Under the pieces are notes generated by a model, which worked only from the letters and a program-made list of their open reading frames with translations, had not been told where the DNA came from and ran no database searches. Source: Epiperipatus broadwayi (taxonomy: Eukaryota > Onychophora > Udeonychophora > Euonychophora > Peripatidae). Taken from it: 64,000 nucleotides of DNA. The stretch covers positions 291,001-355,000 of the forward strand of contig JAQFVV010012574.1 of the NCBI GenBank assembly GCA_028023455.1, in the 5' to 3' direction. Of this stretch, positions 50,130-62,239 are shown piece after piece; within the stretch, counting starts at the first letter, position 1, and the number at the start of each line of letters is the position of its first letter. The position numbers and the translations under genes were made by a program.

Positions 50130-50720
50130 GTATTCTATTTTTTGCCATATCTTCCCAATAGAAACAATGTATATTGCATTACTTTTAAATGTTTTAGAGG
50201 CAATCCTTGACAATATAGAATCTATCTCTTTTATGAAAACCATGCTCAAGTTTGTTATGAAACACTCTTATAGAAAATATTAGATGCTCATTTGTTTTAT
50301 AGAACCAATCTAATGAGTTTAATTTTACAATAGTGGACTTTATTGCATCACATCCAGCAAGGTGAACAATATATTCATCAGATTTAGGATCCTGCCATAG
50401 CATTTTAAAATTTTTATAGAACATGTTTGCATGAAACATTTCTAATGCCTTTACATACAATAAATTCGGTAAAATAACAGTTCTAAATACAGCTAATTTA
50501 ATTGCAGTAATTATTTCTCTTTGATAAAATACTCTTTTAGCTTATCAAAAGCATCAGCATGATACTGGAATTTCTAAAATCCACCATTCTACTTATAAAA
50601 ATAGCAAGACATTTAAACTGGTTTACATTCTCAAATTGATAACTATCTAAGCAAAGATTTACTGAAAATATTTATTCCATCACTAATTAATAAAGAATTT
50701 GAGCATTTTGACCAAAGACT
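50130..50720 (-). pseudogene. LINE ORF2 C-terminal relic (RTE-X/CR1-type)
   Basis: On the minus strand, across one or two frame changes, I read FENVNQFKCLAIFISRMVDF, then KLAVFRTVILPNLLYVKALE, MFHANMFYKNFKMLWQD, GCDAIKSTIVKLNSLDW and FHNKLEHGFHKRDRF with YIVKDCLKHLK. This follows the common LINE tail pattern (VYRAVVLPTLLYGCETW, RFHMNCLRRILxIxWQD, GELEHGKRxxGRPxxRYKDCLKxxL). It represents only the last 180 or so residues. The exact family is uncertain. Confidence 0.65.
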
Positions 50721-53320
50721 TTACATGTTGCTTTGAAAACATGGTCTAGACCATCTATTCAACTTAAAAAATCCACAATAAAACCTATGTCATATCTTGA
50801 GCTCTGATTCATTAACTCACATATAACTAATTCCAAAGATCACTGTCATCAAAATGTAATTTGGAAAATGTTAGTAAATTTATGAAATTATAAAAAAAGT
50901 AATCTAGGGTATAAAAGTAAATGTGGATAAAGTGATCATTGCAGGTTTAAATCAAGATTATTGAATAAACATTTAGATCCAATGACTTTTCTGGGATTAT
51001 TATTGCTAATAAGTAAGTTTTTGTTTAAATATCTCTCCTTACAAACATATCACCAATTTACTTATTACCTACATTCATATTCCCTATTTAATATTCCTCA
51101 TTAAAAATATTCAAAGAGACCTATTTCAAAACTTAGATATTACCATTTTTATTGTTTCCATTCTTTGATTTTTCAAATGTTATTTTATTTTGAAATCTAT
51201 AAATTAACAAAATCAAAACTAGAGACTGCTTGCTGATATGTTGCGCCCACTTGGAATTTGAATTCTTTACTGACACCCGCAATTAAAATTAGAATTTATT
51301 TTAATTACTTTTTAATAGATCTTAATTTTCAAAAATATATGCAAAAATTTAATTTGCATATTTTAGCATAAGTTAATACATTTTAAAGGCATAAATTGAT
51401 TTTAATTTTATCATCCATTTAGGAATTTTATGAAAAATCATTTTCAAAACTTAAAATATATTTAAATAAACTATGGAGTAATTTAAATTAATATAACTTA
51501 ATGTGTTTAATTAACACATTAATTTATATTTATATCTTAGATATATAAAGATTAAATATAAAAATTTTAAAGTTATAAAAAAATAATGAAATGATGGAAT
51601 TCTAATATTGTTCTGGACCTAATTTTTTGTCCTGTTCACTGATTCTCAACTTGAAACTACTGTCCTTTTATTAAATATGGTATTCAACGTTTATGATATA
51701 TTTTGAATCTATAATAGTTATACATTAAGCCATTATTTTTTATATAGTTATCACTACTGAGGATAAAGATGTATTTTTCTATGCATTTTTTTTCTCATCA
51801 TTATAATAACTGCCTTTGAGTGACTTCATAAAATTTCTGAATCTAAAAAGTTTAGGCGAAAAAATTTTAAACAATTTTTATTAAGAAGATACGCAATAAA
51901 CTTGAATGCAAATAATGATTTATCGATTATAAATGATTTAAAACAAAGCTTAATAAATAACTAAAAAAGAAATAAAAAAATATCGGTAGCCAAACAAGTT
52001 TTCAATAAACAGAAAAATATTATGTGGGTTGACAAAATGACTTTCAAATGTAATGTTTTGTCATATTTTGTTTTAAGTATACCACATCAATGCTAAAAAC
52101 AACACAAAATAATAAAAGAATAAAATGTATTTGAAGCTAGTAAAATGTGAATATAAGTATTAAAAAACATTGAAGCATTAAATAATGTTTTGAAAACGTA
52201 TTATTACAGGAGTTAGAAAATGAATTAACAAATACTTTGCGGACAGGACATCATATAAGACATCTATAGACTAAAAAAAAGGTGAAAGTGAAACAAAAAA
52301 AAGGTCATAAATCAATATTATTATTAGAAAGAATAATTGGGTTTACGTGAAAAAAAAGTCTTAAATAATAAAGCTACAAATATTTCAGCACAGACAGAAT
52401 GTTGCTGAGGACAACACGTGCGTGCATGTTCCAAGAACAAAAAAAAACAATCACAATTTATGATTAACGTAATTATTACTAATAGCAGCAAACTAATAAT
52501 TTTATATGTCTATATTTAAGTAGAACAATTCAAGTGTTACAAAAAAGGAGGGTATTAACTTAAACAATAGTATAAGATTAATAAGTACAGTATATCATTT
52601 AAAGACAAAATGAGGACACTTTTGCTTATTATTAGAACAGATTTGACAAGGTGATATTATAGCTGTAGGCTTGAGTTATTATAAATCAAAGTTCTGTCAC
52701 TCACTGAGGGTAAAAATACTATTCAGAGATATGTTAATCACAGGTTGCGCAGCAATTCTTCCATAATGCTGGTGGCTGCTTGTAATGAAAGGGAGGAGAG
52801 AGAAAAATCATGCCACCATTTTTCAGTCTGTAATATTATATTTCTATACTTATGAATACATAATAACCATGATTTAAAAATAAATAAATATCATTCTTGA
52901 AATTCTAAATTAATAATAAAACTATGCATGCATATATGTATATACAAATAAAATTGTCTAATTATGAATAAAGATGCCCCACAATCTGGTGAGCATGTAT
53001 GTCAATACTGCACTTATTTCAAAAGCTTATCTAGAAAAATATAATTGGTTATATACTTATTGTCTTTGTGAAAAGCCTATTTGCATATACATGTAAAAGA
53101 TAAAACAATCTTCAAATAGTCCACTTTAGAGCAAAGGTCTACAGTCTCTTACAAAGAAAAATATAAAAAACCGGGATTTATAAGGCTTGCCAATTGTGAT
53201 GTGGTAAGTATTAGAACAATTTCTAATTTGTTTAAATATCCATTTACTGACCAATATTAAATAGTTACCATCTAATAAAAAAATTGCAAATTCATTAAAA
53301 GAAAATTTCGTGTTTATTTA
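50721..53320. other. Anonymous AT-rich DNA
   Basis: About 2.6 kb without a recognisable gene, RNA or element. Confidence 0.5.
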
Positions 53321-53392
53321 TCTGGATTCAAACTCAAGTTATAAGCATTGCCAGATGGAATGTGTTTAAACCACAAGGTTCTTTATGATATA
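53321..53392 (-). tRNA. tRNA-like sequence, probable pseudogene or SINE relic
   Basis: On the minus strand CCTTGTGGTTTAAACACATT resembles a D-arm with A box and GAGTTTGAATCCAG a B box, at tRNA-like spacing. Like the 17.4-kb copy it sits beside (AT)n. The stems do not close well. Confidence 0.4.
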
Positions 53393-53837
53393 TATAAAAT
53401 CTAAATAATAAATAAATATTGAAGTTCTATTTAATAAATAAATCATCCAATTTAAACGCTGAAACTGAACTTTTATTTAAAAGTTTGTCAGACTGAAAAA
53501 TAACATAAATTCATCGATAATTTAAAGTTAAATAGCTGATCCAGCTAGATTATAACTTTGATGTTAGCTGTTGTATTTAAGTAGTGGTAATTTTTTTATT
53601 ATATATTACAGATTGTGTGTTTATTTAAATATTATATTTATTTGTGCCAATTGTTTATTGTAAATGGTTTTTAGGCTGAATGAAAAAAAATTATTTACCC
53701 TAAAGGATTGGGTTTGATGTCATAAGCTATATTTCTCTAAGTAATACTTTCCTATAGTTATAAGACATTTTTTAATGAATTTACATCTAAAAAATGTTAT
53801 GAATATTTTGATTAAAAAACTTATCTATATTTTAAAA
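53393..53837. other. Anonymous AT-rich DNA
   Basis: I see nothing supported here. Confidence 0.45.
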
Positions 53838-55275
53838 TAAATTTTCTTTAACAAAAACATCCAATGATATTAATAACATTTCATTTACATCAAATAATAA
53901 TAATAACGCATACAATAATAACACATACAACAAACCTATTTCACAACAAGAGAAAGATGCTGAGATTGATTCAATGACCATAGAATCAAACACATTTCCT
54001 TCATCCAATGAAATCACCAATTCAAAAATAACCAAGATGCCTCATATAATAATTAATATAACCTCAACACAATTATGGAAACAATCTCATCACCCATGAC
54101 AATCATTGAAACACCCACATAGGAAAGTAAAAGAAAAACAGGTCATCCCAAGACAAAATGTGACAATAAAAAAATTAAAATCAACAACAATGAACCAATA
54201 TTAGACATATCTGATCTTGCAGCTGATAGCAACATACATATGGAATTCAGTAATCCCCAATTAAATATTAATCCAAAAATAAATTCACTTCCCCATGGAA
54301 CATTATATGGGACTGACTCATCAACTACACAAACCAACCCTCAAGATCAATGACATTTACAAGTCAAACATAATATGCTCATTTTCTTCATTCTTGCACT
54401 GCACTGGAAACAATATGTCATGAATGTTTGCCACATACAGAAAGGCTAATATTTCAATTGATGAAATAATAAATATATTTAAAAAAGGCAACATCCCTGC
54501 TTTTCGTGCAGCAACATACAGCCTTTATGCCTACTGGTGTATCAGATGCATCTTTGCTCTTACTAATAAACCTCAATGCCACCCAGCAACATACTCAATA
54601 AAACAAGAATTGTTCAGAAAAAGAGACAGCATCCTAGCTCAACCAGATGTGTTTGCAGCCACGTGGTCACACTTGAAACCAAGATCCAGTCTATGAAACA
54701 TAAGTAGAATATGATAGATGGTGACACTTCCAATGTCAGCAATTTTAAACTTTAAAGAGATGCAAGCATAAACTGAACTAAATAAAAAAAACCAGATTCT
54801 AAAACAAACAAAAAAGTATGCAGAAATGATAAAGATTTATGTACTGAAAAGACATCTTAATTGGTCTCCTTGCATAGTTGTAATTTGTTTTGCAATTGTA
54901 ACAGAAATCAATACATTACTAGATGTGACTCTGCAACCCTTTAGACCAGGAGTCCCCAACCCTATGCCTGCAAGCACCATGGTGCCTGCAGATCATTTTA
55001 TGTGTGCCCGATGCTATCCGAACACGATAAAAAATTATTTATCTGATACAAATAAATTTAATTTTTAAGATTTCTTATAAATTATTGTATTATATTGTAA
55101 TCAAATTGTAAGTCATACTATACTTTTACAGTGTAAAAGGGTTTATCATTAACAATTAAATTTACATTGAAAAAATAAATGGTGCCCTCCACCTGATCGG
55201 TATTATAGAATGTGCTCTTAAGTGCAAAATGGTTGGGGGCTACTGTTTTAGACTCAATAAAGTTTTGCTTTGAAA

Positions 55276-55278
<3 letters not shown>
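53838..55278 (+). pseudogene. Tx1/L1-like LINE copy with large internal deletion
   Basis: The first part (53838-54352, two frames) is open, polar and Asn/Thr-rich and includes KEKTGHPKTKCDNKKIK, reminiscent of an AT-hook; I infer it is an ORF1 piece. From 54424 the frame switches to the ORF2 end: IPAFRAATYSLYAYWCIRCIFAL and QPDVFAATWSHLKPRSSL, the same C-terminus as the reverse copy at 22.2-22.5 kb and the copy at 61.4-61.7 kb. The endonuclease, RT core and zinc knuckle are absent. The 3' UTR carries a hAT MITE and ends CAATAAAGTTTTGCTTTG then AAAC and (ATC)n. Confidence 0.75.
54947..55245. mobile_element. hAT MITE (299 bp) with 8-bp TSD
   Basis: The left end is CAGGAGTCCCCAACC and the complement of the right end is CAGTAGCCCCCAACC. 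The flanks CTTTAGAC (54939-54946) and TTTTAGAC (55246-55253) match at 7 of 8 bases. Inserted in the LINE 3' UTR 20-odd bases before its end. Its TIRs differ from both other hAT elements here. Confidence 0.9.
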
Positions 55279-55329
<51 letters not shown>

Positions 55330-55345
55330 AATAATAATAATAATA
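55279..55345. repeat. (ATC)n(ATA)n tract shared by two LINE tails
   Basis: ATC units followed by AAT units form the 3' tail of the forward LINE on the left. Read on the other strand, the AAT part is the (ATT)n tail of the reverse LINE on the right. Confidence 0.9.
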
Positions 55346-57760
55346 AAAATAATTATTAATTAATTTATTTATTTTAGTACATTTAACAGATTTTACATTC
55401 AAACGAAAATGCACAGCTAATCTAGTTCACAAAACATTTGTAGAGTTTTTTGTACAGTAGTCCTAAATGTTCTATCATTTGTTTCAAATATATCAACAGC
55501 ACTAAAGTATTTATTATACAATCTAGGTAATCTTACTAAGGCTGAATTTTTTAATGTTTCACTTTTAAACTTTGGAATGTTATACAAATTTTTTAATTTT
55601 GTATCCTTTATCTTCATCTTAAATGATAATGTTGTTTGGCAACTTCTCACATCTATTATACCTGATGTAATTTTTTTAAGTACTTCATATCAGTACATAT
55701 TCATCTTTTATAGAGTGCATTATCATCATATATTATTTAATATTTAATATATCTTAGACATTTTTATAAACTTTTTTCCAGTACTAATCTATTACTTATT
55801 GAGTTCCAGATCAATGATCCATAATTTAAAATAGGCAAAACCAGTATATGAAACAAATACATATAAGTATTTCTCTTAAACATTTTACAGTTTCTGAGAA
55901 TCAAACCCATTATTTTATAACTTTTTGCAATAATATATTGAATATTGTTATTAAATGTTTCATTATTAGTTAAAAATAACACAACACAACATTTTTCAAT
56001 GTTAATTTCCATGTAGTTTCTTACACACTAATTTTGAAATGTTTTGATATCAGACTGTAAAATTTTCTGATCATCAAAATTATTAATAGTTTTATACAAT
56101 TTAATATTATCTGCAAAGCAAAGAATATTAGAACCAACAACACATTGCTCTATATTCAAACAATAAACTGACAAGAGAAGTGGTTCAAATATATGTCCTT
56201 GAGGTATTCCTGCATTGTGAAAATATGTATATGATTTTGTAACCAAAAAGAAACAAAATTAAGTCTATATGAGACAAAAGATGCAAACCATTTTAGAAAT
56301 TCACAACTAAAACCAATAATATGCAATTTACTAATTAAGCTGGAGTGATCTACTTGCCCAAAAGATTTGCTTAAATCAAAATAAATTGCATCTAGTTGCA
56401 ATAGCATATTGAATATGTATCAAATTAGTCTCAACAGATCTACCTGCTATAAAACCATGTTGTGTTTTAGATAATGATCTAGTTATCCTATCTATTATTT
56501 TATTATACACACACATTTTCAAAGATTTTTCCAGCTATACATAATAATGAAATAGGTCTATAATTACCAACGTCATTTGATTTAAATTTTGGTATTGGTA
56601 TAACTTTTACAACTTTCTATGAATCAGGAAAAATTCTCTGCTGTAAAGAGATGTTAAAAATATTATAAAGCACTGGAGCTAGCAGCTCAGCACATCCTTT
56701 GTAAATAAAAACAGGTAACATATCATACCCAAAACTTTTTATTTTTGAGCTGTTTTATTGCTAACAAAATGTCATTATAATTTAATGAATCAATAACTAT
56801 CAAATTATTAGTTTTAAAAACAGAAGTTGTGTAATATTCAGATAGCATATTCTTTCTTGTACATGACAAAAAGTAGTTGGCAAAATCATCAGCTGTAAGA
56901 TTCCCATTGTCAATTGATATTTTATTTTTTACACCAGAATGCTTTTAATGAATGACCAAAAATATTTTGAATTGCAATTTATGTTGTTCTCTAGTTTTTC
57001 AATATATCTTTTGAAATCAATCTTTTTTATGATTTTAAATAATCTAAAATTTATAAAGTTATTATAACATATTATTGATCCTGATTTCTTAAAAAAATTT
57101 ATGATGCCTAAGTTTCCTTTCATAAATGCAAATTAATTTCTTAGAGAACCAAGGAGGATATTTTTAGATGATTTACAGTATAATGGTATTCTATTATTTA
57201 AAATTTTTTGCATAATTTTTTGAAACAGATCTGCCACATTACATTTGTGGAACAATATATTTGGTCCCATTTAACATACTTGATGTCATAATATAAATTA
57301 TAATAATCACCAAGTTTATTGTCTTCTATTAATTTCATTATTGCATAACTCAGTTGTTCCATCTGCTGTCATTACATATCATGCATTAAGATCACCACAG
57401 ATCAAAATATTGTTCCAACCAAAAACAAATGACATCATAATATCATTTCAATCCAAATAAAATCAACAAAATTCAGCTTCATAATTACTTGCTTTGTTAT
57501 AATGTTGTTTTAACAGCCAATAAAACACCTCCACCCCTTGAATGCTTAGAGTTTACACGATCATGTCTAAACAGTAAATCTCTATGATTCTATTAAAGTA
57601 ACAAATTAATCATTCAACCAAGTTTCTGTCAAGGCTATTAGATCATACTCTTCTGCAAGAATAGCATGTTTCAATAACTGACATTTAGTTCTTAACCCTC
57701 TAACATTTTGCATATAACAACAAAAAAAAGTTACTTTTATTAACTAACTTCTTACTATTT
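55346..57760 (-). pseudogene. CR1/Jockey-like LINE ORF2 relic
   Basis: Reverse-strand relic of the same broad family as the intact LINE. In order it reads YMQNVRGLRTKCQLLKHAIL, then EYDLIALTETWLND (endonuclease start, 57720-57600), NNFINFRLFKIIKKIDFKRY and YFWSFIKS (57060-56930), IYFDLSKSFGQVDHSSLISK (motif A, 56400-56340), GIPQGHIFEPLLL (motif B), ILCFADNIKLYKTI (FADD to FADN) and LVLPILNYGSLIWNSIS. Many stops and frameshifts are present and the second catalytic Asp is lost. The start coincides with the beginning of ORF2, so it may be truncated just upstream. Confidence 0.85.
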
Positions 57761-57872
57761 TTATGTGAATAATTTTTATAATTTTTTTAATAATTTTTAT
57801 AAATGCAATAATCCATTATGCATTATTAGTATTATCCTCAATTACCTGATCCTTTATTTGTTCATTGACAAA

Positions 57873-57875
57873 ATA

Positions 57876-57936
<61 letters not shown>

Positions 57937-57969
57937 TCATCATCATCATCATTATCATCATCATCATCA
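57873..57969. repeat. (AAT)n(ATC)n microsatellite at LINE insertion point
   Basis: About 21 AAT units followed by ATC units, abutting the inverted 5' piece of the next LINE. Reading frames of poly-Asn, poly-Ile and poly-Asp across it are artefacts. Confidence 0.92.
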
Positions 57970-58810
57970 AGATGAAAATCCCCCATTAAAACAGTTGGAT
58001 GAGGTGAAGAAGCAAGCAAGGAGTTAATTGTCATAATAATAGTTGAAATAACAGTATTACTAGGAGGGATATACACAAATATAGTACTTAATGTTGTAAT
58101 ATGGCTGTGAAATGTGGTGATCAAAAGATTCAAGTCTATATAAATATTTTTGAATGATGAGAATGGCAACTGGGAGTGATAACAAGACCAGTTCCAGCTG
58201 AAGGTAAAGGTGTGTCCCTGAAGCAAGCACAGAAGCTTTGTTTATTGAGATAAACAGCAGGGTCAATCTTGGATCCATTGTATATTTTAGTCTCAAGAAA
58301 ATCATGCACATGAGGTTGTAGATTGCTTATCCACTTTTTTTAATTAAAAAAGTTTGGTCATGGAATTGATACCATGAACATTAAGTGCAGTAATTTTTAG
58401 TTTCATTTATCAGGGTTTTTTAGGGTAATTAACACTAGTTATCAGTCAGTGTGTGTGAATTCTTAATGTTTTCAGGAAGGTCTGGTTATATTATTATGAA
58501 TTTATATTGGTAGTTGATCAGTAGCTTACAATGTTTCCAGTCCAGCTGTTTGGGTGTATTTGTTGTTTATGGGAGGTAGGGGGAGATTGATCTATGGAGT
58601 CAGGTAATGGGCATTTAGTTTATATGAGAATATTACTGATTTTTACTGGGTCCATGTCCAGCATCAACAGATCAACCACATCTGTTTTTGGTTTTTTACA
58701 TAGCCGAATCATTTGGGCAGGGTGCATCCAGGCTTTTTATTTGTTTCATTAGAAGTGGTGGGATGGGGGAGATGTCTGGTATAGGAGGTAAATACGGAGA
58801 AATTTTATTA
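57966..58810 (-). pseudogene. Inverted 5' segment of Tx1/L1-like LINE (ORF1 end, endonuclease start)
   Basis: On the minus strand the ORF2 start reads MKLKITALNVHGI from 58406, then NGSKIDPAVYLNKQSFCACF, SAGTGLVIT and PTVLMGDFHLD, ending at about 57967. This is the first half of the APE endonuclease and aligns with 25320-25000 of the other reverse copy. 58407-58810 is upstream sequence that may include the end of ORF1 (KPKTDVVDLLMLDMDPV in broken frame). The second half of the same endonuclease lies on the plus strand from about 58815, so this block is inverted relative to the rest of the element. Confidence 0.8.
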
Positions 58811-59322
58811 TGAGTCAAAAATTTCATGTCAAAATGGCTTCACCTGATAACCTTTCCACTTATGAATTGTCAAGGCTTTTTGCCTTCCAACTCTGTCACA
58901 TTCCATAATAAGTGGCATGCCTCACTCATCGATCTTTGCTTTTACTTACCAATTCCACATCATTTAATTCAACTTGACCTTAACCCTATGCCTTTCTGTA
59001 CAATCTCTCATCCTGAATTTTAATGAACTACTCATTACAATGATTCATTTATATAAAACCATTAGAGTTCTTATCCTCTGAAACATATATTATGTTGTGG
59101 AAATTGGAACAAATTGAACTTGATCCAGTCCAAACGTACCTCACCTTTATAATCATTCAATACCCAACATCTCACACACAGTGAACCTATGACCTCCTGA
59201 CTTCTGGCATTGGCTTATAAATTGCATACATGGATTACATTAATGAATCCTGCACATCAGATTCATCAACAGTTACATGCACTTTCCCAGGCTTATCAAA
59301 AAAACACTAAGCAACTTAAAGA

Positions 59323-59450
59323 ATATCTTACCATTAAGAAAAGAAAAATTTGTCATTCACCAACATACATGGACCTGGGCATATATATATCTTACCATTA
59401 AGAAAAGAAAAATTTGTCATTCACCAACATACATGGACCTGGGCATATAT
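59323..59450. repeat. 64-bp tandem duplication in LINE
   Basis: Two almost identical 64-bp copies (59323-59386 and 59387-59450) encode EYLTIKKRKICHSPTYMDLG twice. The unit is not a multiple of three, so it also shifts the frame. Confidence 0.93.
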
Positions 59451-59625
59451 ATTCAGTGGACCCTGGGCTACACATCCACATTAAAAATTTCTATGGCACT
59501 CCAAGTTAATGGTAGTATGTGTGCAGGCTATAACATGATTAATCCTATATACCAATCTTTTATGCAGAAGTTGCAAATATACAAATGCATTCACACCACC
59601 TTCAGACCTATTTGGGCCACCTGAT

Positions 59626-59848
59626 ATAAACACCCATTCCAATCCATACAATTTGCTGAAAAGCTTACCACTATAAATAACTCATGTCACCCAGATTCCA
59701 AGGTAATCACAGCTTTTGTATTTGTTCATCTTAGGCATAAACACCCATTCCAATCCATACAATTTGCTGAAAAGCTTACCACTATAAATAACTCATGTCA
59801 CCCAGATTCCAAGGTAATCACAGCTTTTGTATTTGTTCATCTTAGGCA
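59626..59848. repeat. 111-bp tandem duplication in LINE
   Basis: Two identical or near-identical 111-bp copies (59626-59736 and 59737-59847) starting TAAACACCCATTCCAATCC. The identity implies a recent duplication compared with the age of the LINE. Confidence 0.93.
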
Positions 59849-62060
59849 TTTTACTGCACTATACCTCTGTGACCTGGAAAATTATCTAACCTAAAGGATA
59901 TATGACATCAAAGCACTATATCCAAACTCAATTGTATCATTTACCAATAAAACAGACTTAACTATACTACTCTAATCAACCTTTGGCCAATTTTCATGGG
60001 GGCCACTGGGAATTAAGATACAGGAAAAAGTTGTAAAGAATCATCTAGAGCCACATCTTCTTCATCTAATTTTCAATATGCAGTTTGTAAAAAAAGGCTC
60101 TTCTGCCATACAAATTGCTTTGATGTTTAAAGCAGTCTTAAACTCAGTTCAAAACTGAAAAAAATATGCTCCAATTGCAGTTCAGTTAGATATAGAGTCT
60201 GCATTTGACTCTGTGTCTATTCCCATTCTTATTGATATGCTAGCTAACACTACCATTCCAAGTACTCTGCTTTACTTAGGTACCAACTTACTGCAGTGCA
60301 GAGATACATATCACTCTTAATGGAAAAAGTTCACCATCATTCACCTCTATGCAATCTATTTCCCAAGGCTCACCTCTAGTGCACTGCTCTTCATTTTCTA
60401 CATAAATCCCATATTAAAGCATGTAGAACTGAAATTTTCAGGCATCCAAATTATACATACTCACCAATATACCCCATGCATAGCATACATGGATGATGTT
60501 CCTGACATCTCATAAGCATTTTACCACACTGCAAAGACACCTCACTCAGTATACTGCCATGTATAAACTTAGTTAACACAAATAAAAAAGCAGCAAGGTT
60601 TATATACACCAACAAACCATACACTTAAATATTCCAGGGAGAAGCAAGCCTCTTCTTAGGTTTACTATTTTACATGGGATCACTTATGATAAAGAACACC
60701 TTACAAAACATGCTTAAAAAATGCCACACAGATTACCAACTCCCTCACCAAAGCTGATCTCTTCCTTTATTTAAATATTCACCTATTTAATGTACTCATA
60801 ATGACTAAGATTATATATTATTTGCCTTCAAAATCATTTAATTCTGCCATCTCCTCTCTCTACAATAAGCTACATGGTCAGGAAGATAGTTTCAATCTCA
60901 GCTAGGAGACTGAGTTGCCCACCCATTAATAATGGTCTGGGCCTCCGCCGTACCAAGTGTTCTATGTCCAAAAAGCCGTAAATTCAATTGTATCAATTGT
61001 TCACAAGCACCCAGCACTGTGATCCCTTCTCATAGTCTTCCCCATATATCAGCTACATTTCTAATCACACTTTACCAATCAATCTTATCAGCATCCAACT
61101 GACCAACATTTCCCAAGACTAATGTGGCAAACATATACTATACTATAGCCAGAGGCCAACAAAGATTATCCTTCTCTTATTCTTGGTATCAGTTATTGCC
61201 AGCTATTCTGCTCCTTCAAAAGATGGTCCCTGGAGCCTAAAATTTTTGATTTCCTAGTTCATCTTAACCTACATGCATTGTATCACCATCTATATAAAAA
61301 TATAAACTGATTCTGCATTTTATGTAATGTGGCAAAAGAAACTCAACATCTCTTTCACCTTAGCAGTGTCAAGCACTCAACCAAAAAGGACTATCATGCT
61401 AATACAAATAGATGATCAGTTGCATTTATACAACAGCTAATTCAATCCTATCAGAAGATACACCCTCTCACAGTATGTGCAACAACTTTCATCCTGTATG
61501 CATTCTGCTGCACTCACTGCATCTTTACCATTGGCAACAACACCAGAAGACATCCAGTTACATTCATCAATAAGCTCCAACAAATCAAAGCATGGGACAA
61601 TAAGACTGCACCCCCAGATTATTTTGCTGCCACCTGGTCACTGTTTAAACAACCATCCAATCTATAATGTCATAATGCAACAATAACATCATTGAACAGC
61701 ATTTAATGGTACCATCCATTACTCTCAATAAAATTCGCCCTTACTAACTGCCTTCAACTCCTTCCACCATTGAACCATAGAATTTGCTTCACAACTATCA
61801 CCTTCTGCTGGCTATCACCATGTGGAATTCAACTCTAATTAACTATGTTTGTTGTACAGCACCTATGGCTTGATTTTGTGCTACATAAATTACAATTTCT
61901 TACCCTAGTATATTACAGGATTAACAATTAAAAGAACAACAATCAAGATTAACTGAGACTGTAAATAACTTTTAATATGATACCAGATTTGCATCTGTAA
62001 CCCTTGCAATCAATGTTATGTAATGCCATATAACCTAAAGGATTAATAAAGATTATTGTT

Positions 62061-62130
62061 AAAACATCATCATCACCATCGACATCATTATAATAATAAT
62101 AATAAAAATAATAAAAAGAAGAAGAGAAGG
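62061..62130. repeat. Trinucleotide tail of the forward LINE
   Basis: ATC units, then AAT units, then a purine-rich GAA/GAG run. The reading frames across it are artefacts. Confidence 0.85.
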
Positions 62131-62239
62131 AGGAGGAAAAAGAGGCAGAAGAAGAAGCAACAGTCCATTTGTTCACCACCAAGTAAAGAGCTCTAGTTTT
62201 CCATGCTCCAAAAATTCTCAAAACCTAAACCTCATAAGG

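Larger units (their letters stand above)
58811..62060 (+). pseudogene. Tx1/L1-like LINE ORF2 relic, forward part
   Basis: Picks up the endonuclease where the inverted block stops: FMSKWLHLITFPLMNCQGFL, then LIDLCFYLPIPHHLIQLDL. It continues with KIKK/IKWALGY-like linker sequence, LDIESAFDSVSIPIL (motif A, near 60190), SPSFTSMQSISQGSPL (motif B, near 60340) and PCIAYMDDV (YMDD, near 60490). Near 61480-61665, in shifted frames, comes the C-terminus ending in AATWSLFKQPSNL-like sequence. Stops and frameshifts are frequent. The 3' UTR ends AATAAAGATTATTGTTAAAA then C and (ATC)n. It is more diverged from the 22-25 kb copy than that copy is broken. Confidence 0.82.

Noticed and set aside
55118-55414. 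Open frame with poly-Asp run
   Set aside because: It is a translation of (ATC)n across two LINE tails and a hAT MITE.
57765-58226. Open frames with poly-Asn, poly-Ile and poly-Asp runs
   Set aside because: They are a microsatellite artefact. Only the part upstream of the repeat on the minus strand is real (LINE endonuclease).
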